Assembly (NCBI RefSeq): GCF_022846655.1
Contig: NZ_AP025667.1
Span: 5,927,001-5,991,000, forward strand
Length of the DNA: 64,000 nucleotides
DNA from: Streptomyces seoulensis
GTDB taxonomy: Bacteria > Actinomycetota > Actinomycetes > Streptomycetales > Streptomycetaceae
Direction: 5' to 3'
Part shown: positions 56,691 to 64,000 of the stretch, piece after piece
How the letters are laid out: every line of letters begins with the position of its first letter
How positions within the stretch are numbered: position 1 is the stretch's first letter
Translations under genes and position numbers: made by a program
Notes under the pieces: model-generated
Told to the model about the DNA's origin: nothing
Databases searched by the model: none
What the model saw: only the letters and a program-made list of their open reading frames with translations

Positions 56691-58700
56691 TCACGACTTG
56701 GGCTCGAAGGACGTCGTGAGCGTCTTCCAGGTGTCCTCGCGCAGCGAGTCGTCCCACCCGGCGCTCCTGGCGGTGTACATCAGCGCGTGCCCGAGGTGGT
56801 CGTTGACCACGAAACCCCGGTCGATCGAGCGGTACTTGGTGCCGCCGTCCACGTAGGTGAACTCCCAGTCGGCCGTGTTCCAGCCCCGGTAGTCCACCTT
56901 CTCTATGCGGATGCGGTCGTACTGGGAGCGGACCATGTACCGCTCCTGGTTCTCCCAGTCCCTCACCGGGTCGCTCTTGGGCGTGCTGGTCCAGCCGACG
57001 AGCAACTTCTGTCCTTCGGGGCCGGTGTAGCGGTCGCCGGCGGCGCTCGTCGACACGTACTTCCAGCCCTTGGGCAGCCCGATCGAGTAGCCCTGGGAGC
57101 TCTTGCGCGTCGTGACGGCGGGCGCGCTGCCGGAGCCCTTGTCCCCGGAGGAACCGGACGAGCCGGACGAGCCGGAGTCGTCGTCCGAATCGCCGCTGCC
57201 GCCCTTGCCGTCGGAGTCGTCGGCGGTGCCCGCGCCGCCGCTCGCCTCGCCGGAGCGGGAGCCGTCGGTGGCGGTCGCGGCATTGGAGCCGTCCGGGCTC
57301 GTCCCGCCGGAGCCGCCGTCCTTGCCCGTGTCCCGCTTGGCGGAGGCACCGGCGCTGGGCGCGGCCTTGGCGCCGCCCTTGTCGTCGTCGCCGCCGAGCG
57401 TGAGGGCGAGGACGGTACCGAGCACCAGTACGGCCAGGGCGACGACCACCGCGATGACCACCAGCGTGCGCTTGGGCACCACGTCGGTGAGCGACGCCTT
57501 CGGCGCGGGCCTGCGCGCGAGATCCAGGTCCGGCGACGGCATCACGGGCCAGCTCGAACTTGGCTTGTTCGCGCTGGAGTTCGGCGTGTCGGAACTGCCG
57601 CGGCCACCGGCGCCCGTCGACGCGCCCGCGCTCTGGGAGCGCGCGTCCGTCGATGCCCCGGAGCCGCTCTTCGGCCGTGCGGCAGCGGCGGCCGCCGACG
57701 CGCCGGCCGCCTTGCGGACCGAGCGCAGGGCGCCGCGCACCTTGTCCCCGGCATCCTCGCCCCGCTTGCCCTCGGGGGAGTCGGGCTGCGCCGGGATCGG
57801 CACGACCCGCGTGGCGTCCAGGGGTTCCGGTTCGGAGGCGTGGATGACCTTGTTGAGCATGGCCCGCGCGCCCGCGTCGTCGAGCCGCTGCGCGGGCTCC
57901 TTGGTGAGCAGGCCCCGGATGACCTCGCCCAGCGGACCCGCGTTCTTGGGCTCCTCCAGGTTCTCGGTCATCACGGCGGTCAGGGTGGCGATGGCCGACC
58001 CCTTGTCGTACGGCGGCACGCCCTCGACCGACGCGTACAGCAGACCGCCCAGCGACCACAGGTCGGCGGCCGGACCGGGCTTGTGCCCTCGGGCCCGCTC
58101 GGGGGAGATGTAGGAGGGGGCGCCCACGAGCATGCCGGTGGAGGTGATGGACGGGTCGCCCTCGACCTGGGCGATACCGAAGTCGGTGAGCACCACCCGG
58201 CCGTCGTCCGCGATCAGCACGTTGGACGGCTTCACGTCGCGGTGCAGGATGCCCTCGCGGTGCGCGGAACGCAGCACGTCCAGCACGGCGAGCCCGACCT
58301 CGGCGGCCCGACGGGGCGTCAGGACGCCGTCCTCACGGATGACCTCGGCCAGGGACTTGCCCTCGACCAGCTCCATGACGATCCACGGGCGGTCGTCCTC
58401 GTCGACCACGTCGAAGACCGTCACCGCGCTGTTGTTGCGGATCCGGGCGATCGCCTTGGCCTCGCGCAGCGTGCGCGTGATCAGGCGCCGCTTCTCCTCC
58501 TCGTCGATGTTCGACGGGAACCGCAGCTCCTTGACGGCCACCGTCCGGCCCAGGGTCTCGTCCTCGGCACGCCAGACCGTGCCCATGCCACCCCGGCCCA
58601 GCACGTCCCCCAGCCGGTACCGCCCGGCGAGAAGACGACGCTCGTTCTTGCCCTGACGAGTCTCCTGACGGGATGTCCCCGCCCGCTCCGCCTCCGACAT
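56691..58700 (-). CDS. Membrane Ser/Thr protein kinase with Ser-rich outside linker
   Basis: 669 aa from the ATG at 58700 with AGGGGACGC upstream (ATG at 58712 possible). Kinase domain about 25-285: GRGGMGTVW (35-43), VAVKEL (Lys57), HRDVKPSNVLI, TDFGIAQVEGDPSITSTG and SPERARG. An Ala/Ser/Gly-rich cytoplasmic linker precedes the membrane helix near 405-428 (TLVVIAVVVALAVLVLGTVLAL). Outside are a very Ser/Gly/Asp-rich low-complexity stretch (about 440-525) and a compact domain starting SSQGYSIGLPKGWKY. First kinase of the cluster. Confidence 0.93.
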   Translation of the reverse strand: MSEAERAGTSRQETRQGKNERRLLAGRYRLGDVLGRGGMGTVWRAEDETLGRTVAVKELRFPSNIDEEEKRRLITRTLREAKAIARIRNNSAVTVFDVVDEDDRPWIVMELVEGKSLAEVIREDGVLTPRRAAEVGLAVLDVLRSAHREGILHRDVKPSNVLIADDGRVVLTDFGIAQVEGDPSITSTGMLVGAPSYISPERARGHKPGPAADLWSLGGLLYASVEGVPPYDKGSAIATLTAVMTENLEEPKNAGPLGEVIRGLLTKEPAQRLDDAGARAMLNKVIHASEPEPLDATRVVPIPAQPDSPEGKRGEDAGDKVRGALRSVRKAAGASAAAAAARPKSGSGASTDARSQSAGASTGAGGRGSSDTPNSSANKPSSSWPVMPSPDLDLARRPAPKASLTDVVPKRTLVVIAVVVALAVLVLGTVLALTLGGDDDKGGAKAAPSAGASAKRDTGKDGGSGGTSPDGSNAATATDGSRSGEASGGAGTADDSDGKGGSGDSDDDSGSSGSSGSSGDKGSGSAPAVTTRKSSQGYSIGLPKGWKYVSTSAAGDRYTGPEGQKLLVGWTSTPKSDPVRDWENQERYMVRSQYDRIRIEKVDYRGWNTADWEFTYVDGGTKYRSIDRGFVVNDHLGHALMYTARSAGWDDSLREDTWKTLTTSFEPKS

Positions 58701-58871
58701 GCGTCCCCTCATGCAACCCGCCCTGACAGAGCCTTCATTGTCCCTCACGCGACAACCGGCCGACGCCCAGGGGGCCCTTCCGGGCGCACCCCGTCCGCGG
58801 TGTCGGCGGACCCGCTGAACCAGATGTTCCAGTTGCCGGGATGATGGGCCCCGACACGGAAGGAGCCAGGG

Positions 58872-60032
58872 ATGCCGACCCTTCGGACAGTCCTGTCCAT
58901 ACCGGTTCTCGTGGCTCTGCTGCTCACCCCCTCGGCCCCTGGCGCGGCCCCCGTCGTCAGGTTCTCGGACACTGTGCTTCCGCTGCTGGTCAGCGAGGGT
59001 GGAGCCCCTGCCGCGGCCCTGCTCGCGCAGGACCGTCATGGCACACGCCGCGCATGGCGCTACGCGGACGCGGGCCGGGGCATCGCCCGTGCCGACCATT
59101 TCCGCGCCGGGAGCATCACCAAGACCTTCGTGGCGACCGTCGTGCTGCAACTCGCCGCGGAACACCGGCTTTCCCTGTCCGACACCGTCGAACAGCACCT
59201 CCCCGGTCTCCTGCCCCGACTCCGCGCCGGGACACGGCACACCGGCGAGGAATCCGGCCGCGTCACCCCGGCCCGGCCGGACCGGCCGCCTCACGGGCCT
59301 CCCGCGTCGCACCCGCCCGCCGCGCCTCGCGTCGACGGCACCCGCATCACCCTGCGCGACCTGCTCACCCACACCAGCGGCATCGCCGACTTCGCCGGGG
59401 CCACCCGGGGCACCGTGCCCCTGACCCCGCGCCAGGCCGTCCGGCTCGCCCTCGCCCTCCCTCCCGGCCGCCCTGGCCGCCACGCGTACTCCAGCACCAA
59501 CTACGTCCTGCTCGGCATGGTCGTCCGTCAGGTCACCGGCCGCTCCTACGCCGCCGAGGCGCAGCGCAGGATCATCGCCCCGCTCGGCCTGACGGGCACC
59601 TCCTTCCCCGGCTCACGCCGCTCCCTGCCCGCACCGCACGGCCGGGCCTACACCGCCGACGGCTCCGACGTCACCGAACTCGACCCCCGCGTGGCCGGGG
59701 CGGCCGGCGAGCTGGTGACCACGCTCGACGACCTGGACCGCTTCTACGCGGCCCTGCTGAGCGGCGCCCTGCTCCCCTCGCGATGGCAGCGCGAGATGCT
59801 GGATACGCGGGCCGCACACGGCGCGTACGGCATGGGCCTCTACCCGGAACGGCTTCCGTGCGGGCTCACCGTCTGGGGACACAACGGACGGATCGCGGGA
59901 AGCTATGTGCGCACCGCGGCCACCGCCGACGGCGGCCGGGTCCTCACCTTCCGGGTGAACACGGACGCGAAGACGGACCCCCGGCTCGAACGGGCCCTGC
60001 TCGCAGCCGAGTTCTGCCCCCGCACCTGGTAG
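58872..60032 (+). CDS. Secreted serine hydrolase (beta-lactamase / D-Ala-D-Ala carboxypeptidase fold)
   Basis: 386 aa, ATG at 58872 with AAGGAGCC upstream. Signal peptide at about 1-25 (VLSIPVLVALLLTPSAPGAA). Class C-type motifs are SITKTF (SxxK nucleophile, about residue 79), YSSTNY (YxN, about 206) and HNGR (HxG, about 337). An insert of basic and Pro-rich residues (112-155) separates the first two. Such enzymes cut peptidoglycan stem peptides or related esters. Its position next to the kinase cluster fits a cell-wall role; substrate unproven. Confidence 0.9.
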   Translation: MPTLRTVLSIPVLVALLLTPSAPGAAPVVRFSDTVLPLLVSEGGAPAAALLAQDRHGTRRAWRYADAGRGIARADHFRAGSITKTFVATVVLQLAAEHRLSLSDTVEQHLPGLLPRLRAGTRHTGEESGRVTPARPDRPPHGPPASHPPAAPRVDGTRITLRDLLTHTSGIADFAGATRGTVPLTPRQAVRLALALPPGRPGRHAYSSTNYVLLGMVVRQVTGRSYAAEAQRRIIAPLGLTGTSFPGSRRSLPAPHGRAYTADGSDVTELDPRVAGAAGELVTTLDDLDRFYAALLSGALLPSRWQREMLDTRAAHGAYGMGLYPERLPCGLTVWGHNGRIAGSYVRTAATADGGRVLTFRVNTDAKTDPRLERALLAAEFCPRTW

Positions 60033-60037
60033 AACGA

Positions 60038-60067
60038 CCGGGCCGGGAACGGAGATCCCGGACCCGG
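60038..60067. terminator. Bidirectional terminator between serine hydrolase and glpD
   Basis: 11-bp stem CCGGGCCGGGA with TCCCGGACCCGG (one bulged base) and a 7-nt loop, between convergent stops. Confidence 0.65.
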
Positions 60068-60098
60068 CCACTCGTCCGAGTGAAGCTCGGCCTCGCCC

Positions 60099-61805
60099 CT
60101 ACAGCGGCACGATGTCCGGCGCCCCCAGCCGGGCGGCGTCCGCCGTGAGGTCGTCGGGCTGACGCTGGGACTCGCGCTCGGCCTCGACCCGCTTCTCGTA
60201 GTGCTCGACCTCGCGGGCGATCTGGTCCTCGTCCCACCCGAGCACCGGTGCCATCAGCTCGGCGGCCTCGCGGGCGCTGCGGGTGCCCCGGTCGAAGGTC
60301 TCGATGGAGATGCGGGTGCGGCGGGTGAGGACGTCGTCCAGGTGGCGGGCGCCCTCGTGCGAGGCGGCATAGACGATCTCCGCGCGCAGATAGTCGTCGG
60401 CGTGCCGCAGGGGTTCGCCCAGGGAGGGGTCGGCGGCTATGAGGTCGAGCAGTTGCTCGGCCAGCGAGCCGTACCGGTTCAGCAGGTGCTCCACCCGGGC
60501 CACGTGCAGTCCGCTGCGGTCGGCGATGCGCTCGCGGGCGTTCCACATCGCCGGGTAGCCCTCGGCGCCGAGCAGCGGGATCTCCTCGGTGACCGAGTCG
60601 GCCACGCGCCGGTCCAGACCGTGCACCGCCGCGTCCACGGCGTCCTCGGCCATCACCCGGTACGTCGTGTACTTGCCGCCCGCGACGACCACCAGGCCCG
60701 GCACCGGATGGGCCACGGTGTGCTCGCGGGAGAGCTTGCTGGTGGCCTCGGACTCGCCGGCCAGCAGCGGCCTGAGGCCCGCGTAGACCCCCTCGACGTC
60801 GTCGCGGGTGAGCGGCACCGCGAGGACCGAGTTGACGCGCTCCAGCAGGTAGTCGATGTCGGCGCTGGACGCGGCCGGGTGGGCCTTGTCGAGGTCCCAC
60901 TCGGTGTCGGTGGTGCCGACGATCCAGTGCCGGCCCCAGGGGATGACGAAGAGGACGGACTTCTCGGTGCGCAGGATCAGACCGGTGCTGGAGTGGATGC
61001 GGTCCTTGGGCACGACCAGGTGGATGCCCTTGGACGCCTTGACGTGGAACTGGCCGCGCTCCCCCACCAGCGCCTGGGTGTCGTCGGTCCACACCCCGGT
61101 GGCGTTGACGACCTGGCGGGCGCGGATCTCGTACTCCCCGCCGCCCTCCACGTCCTCCACCCGGACCCCGACGACCCGCTCGCCCTCGCGCAGGAAGCCG
61201 GTCACGCGGGCGCGGTTGGCCACCTTCGCGCCGTAGGACGCCGCCGTGCGGACCAGGGTCGCCACGAAGCGGGCGTCGTCCACCTCGGCGTCGTAGTACT
61301 GGAGGGCGCCGACCAGGGCGTCCTTGCGCAGGCAGGGGGCCACGCGCAGGGCGCGGGTGCGGCTGAGGTGGCGGTGCGTGGGCAGGCCCCTGCCGTGGCC
61401 GCGGGCCATGGACATCGCGTCGTAGAGCGCGACGCCCGTGCCCGCGTACAGCCGCTCCCAGCCCCGGTGCTGGAGGGGGTAGAGGAACGGGACCGGTTTG
61501 ACCAGGTGCGGAGCCAGGCGCTCCAGCAGGAGGCCGCGCTCCTTCAGGGCCTCGCGCACGAGGGGGAAGTCGAGCATCTCCAGATAGCGCAGACCGCCGT
61601 GTATCAGCTTGCTGGACCGACTGGAGGTGCCGGACGCCCAGTCACGCGCCTCGATCAGACCGGTGGACAGGCCACGGGTGGCCGCGTCGAGCGCGGTGCC
61701 CGCGCCCACGATGCCGCCGCCGATCACGAGCACGTCCAGTTCGCGCTCGGCCATCTCCGCCAGTGCCTCGGCGCGCCGCGCCGGGTCTAGGGTCGCTGTC
61801 CTCAC
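60099..61805 (-). CDS. glpD: Aerobic glycerol-3-phosphate dehydrogenase
   Basis: 568 aa from the GTG at 61805 (VRTATLDPARRAEALAEMAE) with GGGAGGCA upstream. FAD-binding DVLVIGGGIVGAGTALDAATRGL, SSRSSKLIHGGLRYLE, GTTDTEWD and the C-terminal DAO_C domain (LLNRYGSLAEQLLDLI) are visible. It oxidises glycerol 3-phosphate to dihydroxyacetone phosphate at the membrane, passing electrons to quinone. No glycerol kinase or facilitator gene is adjacent. CACA-rich repeats lie 170 bp upstream. Confidence 0.95.
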   Translation of the reverse strand: MRTATLDPARRAEALAEMAERELDVLVIGGGIVGAGTALDAATRGLSTGLIEARDWASGTSSRSSKLIHGGLRYLEMLDFPLVREALKERGLLLERLAPHLVKPVPFLYPLQHRGWERLYAGTGVALYDAMSMARGHGRGLPTHRHLSRTRALRVAPCLRKDALVGALQYYDAEVDDARFVATLVRTAASYGAKVANRARVTGFLREGERVVGVRVEDVEGGGEYEIRARQVVNATGVWTDDTQALVGERGQFHVKASKGIHLVVPKDRIHSSTGLILRTEKSVLFVIPWGRHWIVGTTDTEWDLDKAHPAASSADIDYLLERVNSVLAVPLTRDDVEGVYAGLRPLLAGESEATSKLSREHTVAHPVPGLVVVAGGKYTTYRVMAEDAVDAAVHGLDRRVADSVTEEIPLLGAEGYPAMWNARERIADRSGLHVARVEHLLNRYGSLAEQLLDLIAADPSLGEPLRHADDYLRAEIVYAASHEGARHLDDVLTRRTRISIETFDRGTRSAREAAELMAPVLGWDEDQIAREVEHYEKRVEAERESQRQPDDLTADAARLGAPDIVPL

Positions 61806-61974
61806 CGCTGCCTCCCGCTCTCGCAAACCCGCTGGCCGGGCCGCACCCGGTGGGCGCGGTCCCTTCGTCCCCTCCTCATGCCCAGAACCACATGCTCAAA
61901 AGTGTGGCGGTGCCGACCGGCTTCGGCCACCACGGGCTCCCAGCCTGTGGAAAACCCGCGCGTATCATCCCGAA

Positions 61975-62000
61975 GACACACGAACACAATCACACATAAC
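61975..62000. promoter_or_regulatory. CACA-rich repeats upstream of glpD
   Basis: The stretch contains ACACACGAACACAATCACACA; on the minus strand it is a run of TGTG units spaced about 6-9 bp. DeoR-type repressors such as GlpR often bind repeated TGTTCG/TGTG sites, so it may be an operator for glpD; I see no direct proof. The rest of 61806-62099 holds TAGTCT (62016) as a weak plus-strand -10. Confidence 0.3.
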
Positions 62001-62099
62001 GGTCATATTTGTACCTAGTCTGACTGTGCGCTCGCTCGTGCGGTCCACAGGGCTTGCGCACCATTCCCACTTCGGCTATCGGGAAGGACGGCCCACGCC

Positions 62100-63308
62100 A
62101 TGCCCGCAGATCTCGCCGTCATCGGACTCGGTCCCTACGGCCTGCCGCTGGCCCAGGCCGCCGTCGCCGCAGGCATCCCCACCATCGGGTACGCCACCGG
62201 CCCCGAGGCGGGGTCGCTCAGCCCCGCCGAGCTGCGCCGGATGCGCTCCACCGGCTTCCGGCTCAGCACCGACCCGGCCCAGCTCGGCCGGGTCCGCACC
62301 GCCGTCATCTGCGCGCCCACCCCGCGCGGCGCCGACGGCGAACTCGACCTCGGCCAGGTCGAGGCGGCCGCCCGCACCCTGGCCGAGCGGCTGCGCCCGC
62401 ACACCACGGTCATCCTGGAGTCGCCCGTCCTGCCCGGCACCACCGAGGAGCTCCTGCGCCCGATCCTGGAGCGGGGTTCGGGACTGCGCGCCGGACGCGA
62501 CTTCCACCTCGCCTACTCCCCCAGCCGGGCCGACCCCGGCAGCCGCGACCACCCCCAGGCCCACACCCCCAGGGTCATCGGCGGCCTCACCCCGGCCTGC
62601 ACCGAATCGGCCGCCGCGTTCTACGGCCGGCTCACCGACAAGGTGGTCCGCGCGCGCGGACTCCGCGAGGCGGAGGCGGTACGGCTGCTGGAGACCAACT
62701 TCCGGCACGTCAACATCGCGCTCGTCAACGAGATGGCCGTCGTCTGCCACGAACTGGGCGTCGACCTGTGGGACGTGATCCGCTGCGCGGAGACCAAGCC
62801 GTCCGGCTTCCAGGCGTTCCGGCCGGGACCCGGCGTCGGCGGCCACGGCGTGCCGCAGGACCTCACCGGCCACGCGAGCCGGGGTCTGCGCATGGTGGAG
62901 CTGGCCCAGCAGGTCAACGAGCGCATGCCGCATTACGTCGTCCAGCGCGCCGCCGCCCTCCTCAACGAACACGGCAAGTCCGCCCGGGGCGCCCGCGTAC
63001 TGCTCCTCGGCGTCACCTACAAGGCCGACCTCGCCGACCAGCAGGGCACCCCCGCCCACGAGATCGCCGTCCGCCTGATGGAACTCGGCGCCTCCATCAG
63101 CTACCACGACCCCCACATCCCCGCCTGGCACGTCCTGGACCGCCCGGTCCCCCGTGCCGACTCCCTCTACGAAGCCGCGGCCGCCGCCGACCTCACCCTC
63201 CTCCTCCAGCCCCACCGCACCTACGACCTCCAGGGCCTCTCGGTGAAGGCCCAGCTCCTGCTGGACACCCGGGGAGTGACCCCGACGGGCGCGGCACACC
63301 GCCTCTGA
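62100..63308 (+). CDS. Nucleotide-sugar dehydrogenase homologue lacking the catalytic cysteine
   Basis: 402 aa of the UDP-glucose/GDP-mannose/UDP-ManNAc dehydrogenase family, ATG at 62100. The NAD site is AVIGLGPYGLPLA (6-18). ESPVLPGTTEELL, LLETNFRHVNIALVNEMAV and the C-terminal GVTYKADLADQQGTPAHEIA are conserved in outline. However the catalytic Cys motif GGHCxP is GGHGVPQD here, with Gly250 in its place, and the SPER motif is SPSR (Ser142). Normal two-step oxidation through a Cys thioester would not be possible. It may be a binding protein, a single-step enzyme or a degenerate copy. Ends at a strong terminator. Confidence 0.85.
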   Translation: MPADLAVIGLGPYGLPLAQAAVAAGIPTIGYATGPEAGSLSPAELRRMRSTGFRLSTDPAQLGRVRTAVICAPTPRGADGELDLGQVEAAARTLAERLRPHTTVILESPVLPGTTEELLRPILERGSGLRAGRDFHLAYSPSRADPGSRDHPQAHTPRVIGGLTPACTESAAAFYGRLTDKVVRARGLREAEAVRLLETNFRHVNIALVNEMAVVCHELGVDLWDVIRCAETKPSGFQAFRPGPGVGGHGVPQDLTGHASRGLRMVELAQQVNERMPHYVVQRAAALLNEHGKSARGARVLLLGVTYKADLADQQGTPAHEIAVRLMELGASISYHDPHIPAWHVLDRPVPRADSLYEAAAAADLTLLLQPHRTYDLQGLSVKAQLLLDTRGVTPTGAAHRL

Positions 63309-63315
63309 GCACACG

Positions 63316-63352
63316 AAAGGGCCCGGTCACCCCCGTGGTGACCGGGCCCTTT
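63316..63352. terminator. Strong bidirectional terminator
   Basis: Perfect 16-bp stem AAAGGGCCCGGTCACC / GGTGACCGGGCCCTTT with a CCCGT loop between convergent genes. Confidence 0.93.
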
Positions 63353-63370
63353 CCGCTCGAGAAGAGGAGA

Positions 63371-64000
63371 TCAGCGGCGGTGCTGGCTGTCCGCGACCGT
63401 CACCTCGACGCGCTGGAACTCCTTCAGCTCGCTGTAGCCGGTGGTGGCCATGGCGCGGCGCAGGGCGCCGAAGAAGTTCATGGAGCCGTCGGGGGTGCGG
63501 GAGGGGCCGGTGAGGACCTCCTCCAGGGTGCCGACGGTGCCGAGGTCGACCTTCTGGCCGCGCGGCAGCTCCTCGTTGACCGCCTCCATGCCCCAGTGGT
63601 GGCCCTTGCCGGGCGCGTCCGTGGCACGGGCGAGCGGGGAGCCCATCATGACCGCGTCGGCACCGCAGGCGATCGCCTTGGGCAGGTCGCCGGACCAGCC
63701 GACACCGCCGTCCGCGATCACGTGCACGTACCGGCCGCCGGACTCGTCCATGTAGTCGCGGCGGGCGGCGGCCACGTCGGCGACCGCGGTCGCCATCGGG
63801 ACCTGGATGCCCAGCACGTTGCGCGTGGTGTGCGCGGCGCCGCCGCCGAAGCCGACCAGCACGCCGGCCGCGCCGGTGCGCATCAGGTGCAGGGCGGCGG
63901 TGTACGTGGCGCAGCCGCCGACGATCACCGGGACGTCCAGCTCGTAGATGAACTGCTTGAGGTTCAGCGGCTCGTGCGAGGAGGAGACGTGCTCCGCCGA
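63371..64000 (-). CDS. guaB3: GuaB3-type IMP dehydrogenase family protein, C-terminal 209 residues
   Basis: The gene continues beyond the right edge; 210 codons including the stop are seen. TIM-barrel sequence reads LDVPVIVGGCATYTAALHLMRTGAAGVLVGFGGGAAHTTRNVLGI, then VIADGGVGWSGDLPKAIACGADAVMMGSPLA (phosphate binding) and a C-terminal MNFFGALRRAMATTGYSELKEFQ. It matches the guaB3 subfamily found next to guaB in Streptomyces. In the loop where ordinary IMPDH has the catalytic Cys (SICTTR), this protein reads AAHTTR. Reaction therefore uncertain; probably in purine interconversion. Confidence 0.85.
   Translation of the reverse strand, partial: SAEHVSSSHEPLNLKQFIYELDVPVIVGGCATYTAALHLMRTGAAGVLVGFGGGAAHTTRNVLGIQVPMATAVADVAAARRDYMDESGGRYVHVIADGGVGWSGDLPKAIACGADAVMMGSPLARATDAPGKGHHWGMEAVNEELPRGQKVDLGTVGTLEEVLTGPSRTPDGSMNFFGALRRAMATTGYSELKEFQRVEVTVADSQHRR

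Noticed and set aside
53130..58844. 1904-codon plus-strand frame across three kinase genes
   Set aside because: Antisense shadow of kinase-family genes whose motifs and codon bias are clear on the minus strand; the shadow protein has no recognisable domain.

Overview
The window is very GC-rich, densely packed actinobacterial chromosome with GTG starts, leaderless genes and strong third-position GC bias. Gene content and order (mdh, folD, purH-purN, sucC-sucD, a small B12-binding mutase subunit, pcrA/uvrD, a PspC two-component system, guaA, chorismate mutase, a Ser/Thr kinase cluster, glpD, a guaB-type gene) match the conserved core of a Streptomyces chromosome. From memory this corresponds to roughly SCO4770-SCO4828 of S. 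coelicolor, so I read it as a Streptomyces core region. I see no insertion sequence, prophage, CRISPR array, tRNA or rRNA.

Layout. 1-2343: a three-gene minus-strand operon of unknown membrane proteins; two of the products share an unusual glycine-rich motif. 2656-11428: siderophore-interacting protein, malate dehydrogenase, a membrane HTH/DUF2690 regulator, DUF3017-folD, an RDD membrane protein, purN-purH and a membrane protein. 11499-16360: a DUF6350 membrane protein, a sigma-like protein with a membrane tail, and sucC-sucD. 16626-24547: two divergent units, MoxR ATPase-DUF5682-VWA on the minus strand and SWIM-DUF5691 on the plus strand. They share an intergenic region carrying near-consensus RecA-independent (PafBC-type) DNA-damage promoters. 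24560-33959: B12-binding mutase subunit, lipase, SMI1/KNR4 protein, M23 peptidase, PcrA helicase (with the same type of promoter), TehA-like transporter and NlpC/P60 hydrolase. 34014-38513: an envelope-stress module with a PspC histidine kinase, LuxR regulator, PspC/LiaF-like protein and DoxX. 38655-43221: unknown membrane protein, class II aldolase, guaA, and chorismate mutase behind a Phe/Tyr-rich leader peptide and a terminator, which looks like an attenuator. 43900-47390: succinate-semialdehyde dehydrogenase and a GMC oxidoreductase. 47516-58700: six Ser/Thr kinase-family genes, one clearly a pseudokinase, with a small secreted protein inserted on the other strand. 58872-64000: serine hydrolase, glpD, a nucleotide-sugar dehydrogenase homologue without its catalytic cysteine, and the 3' part of a guaB3-type gene.

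Functional themes are central metabolism (TCA cycle, purine and folate synthesis, aromatic amino acid branch point), cell-envelope sensing and remodelling (kinases, PspC system, M23 and NlpC hydrolases), and a probable DNA-damage-inducible MoxR/VWA system of unknown activity. The most interesting items are the chorismate mutase attenuator, the DNA-damage promoters of the MoxR/SWIM module, the paired GSTFA-GSHA motif operon, the pseudokinase and the cysteine-less dehydrogenase. All family assignments were made by eye, without database searches.
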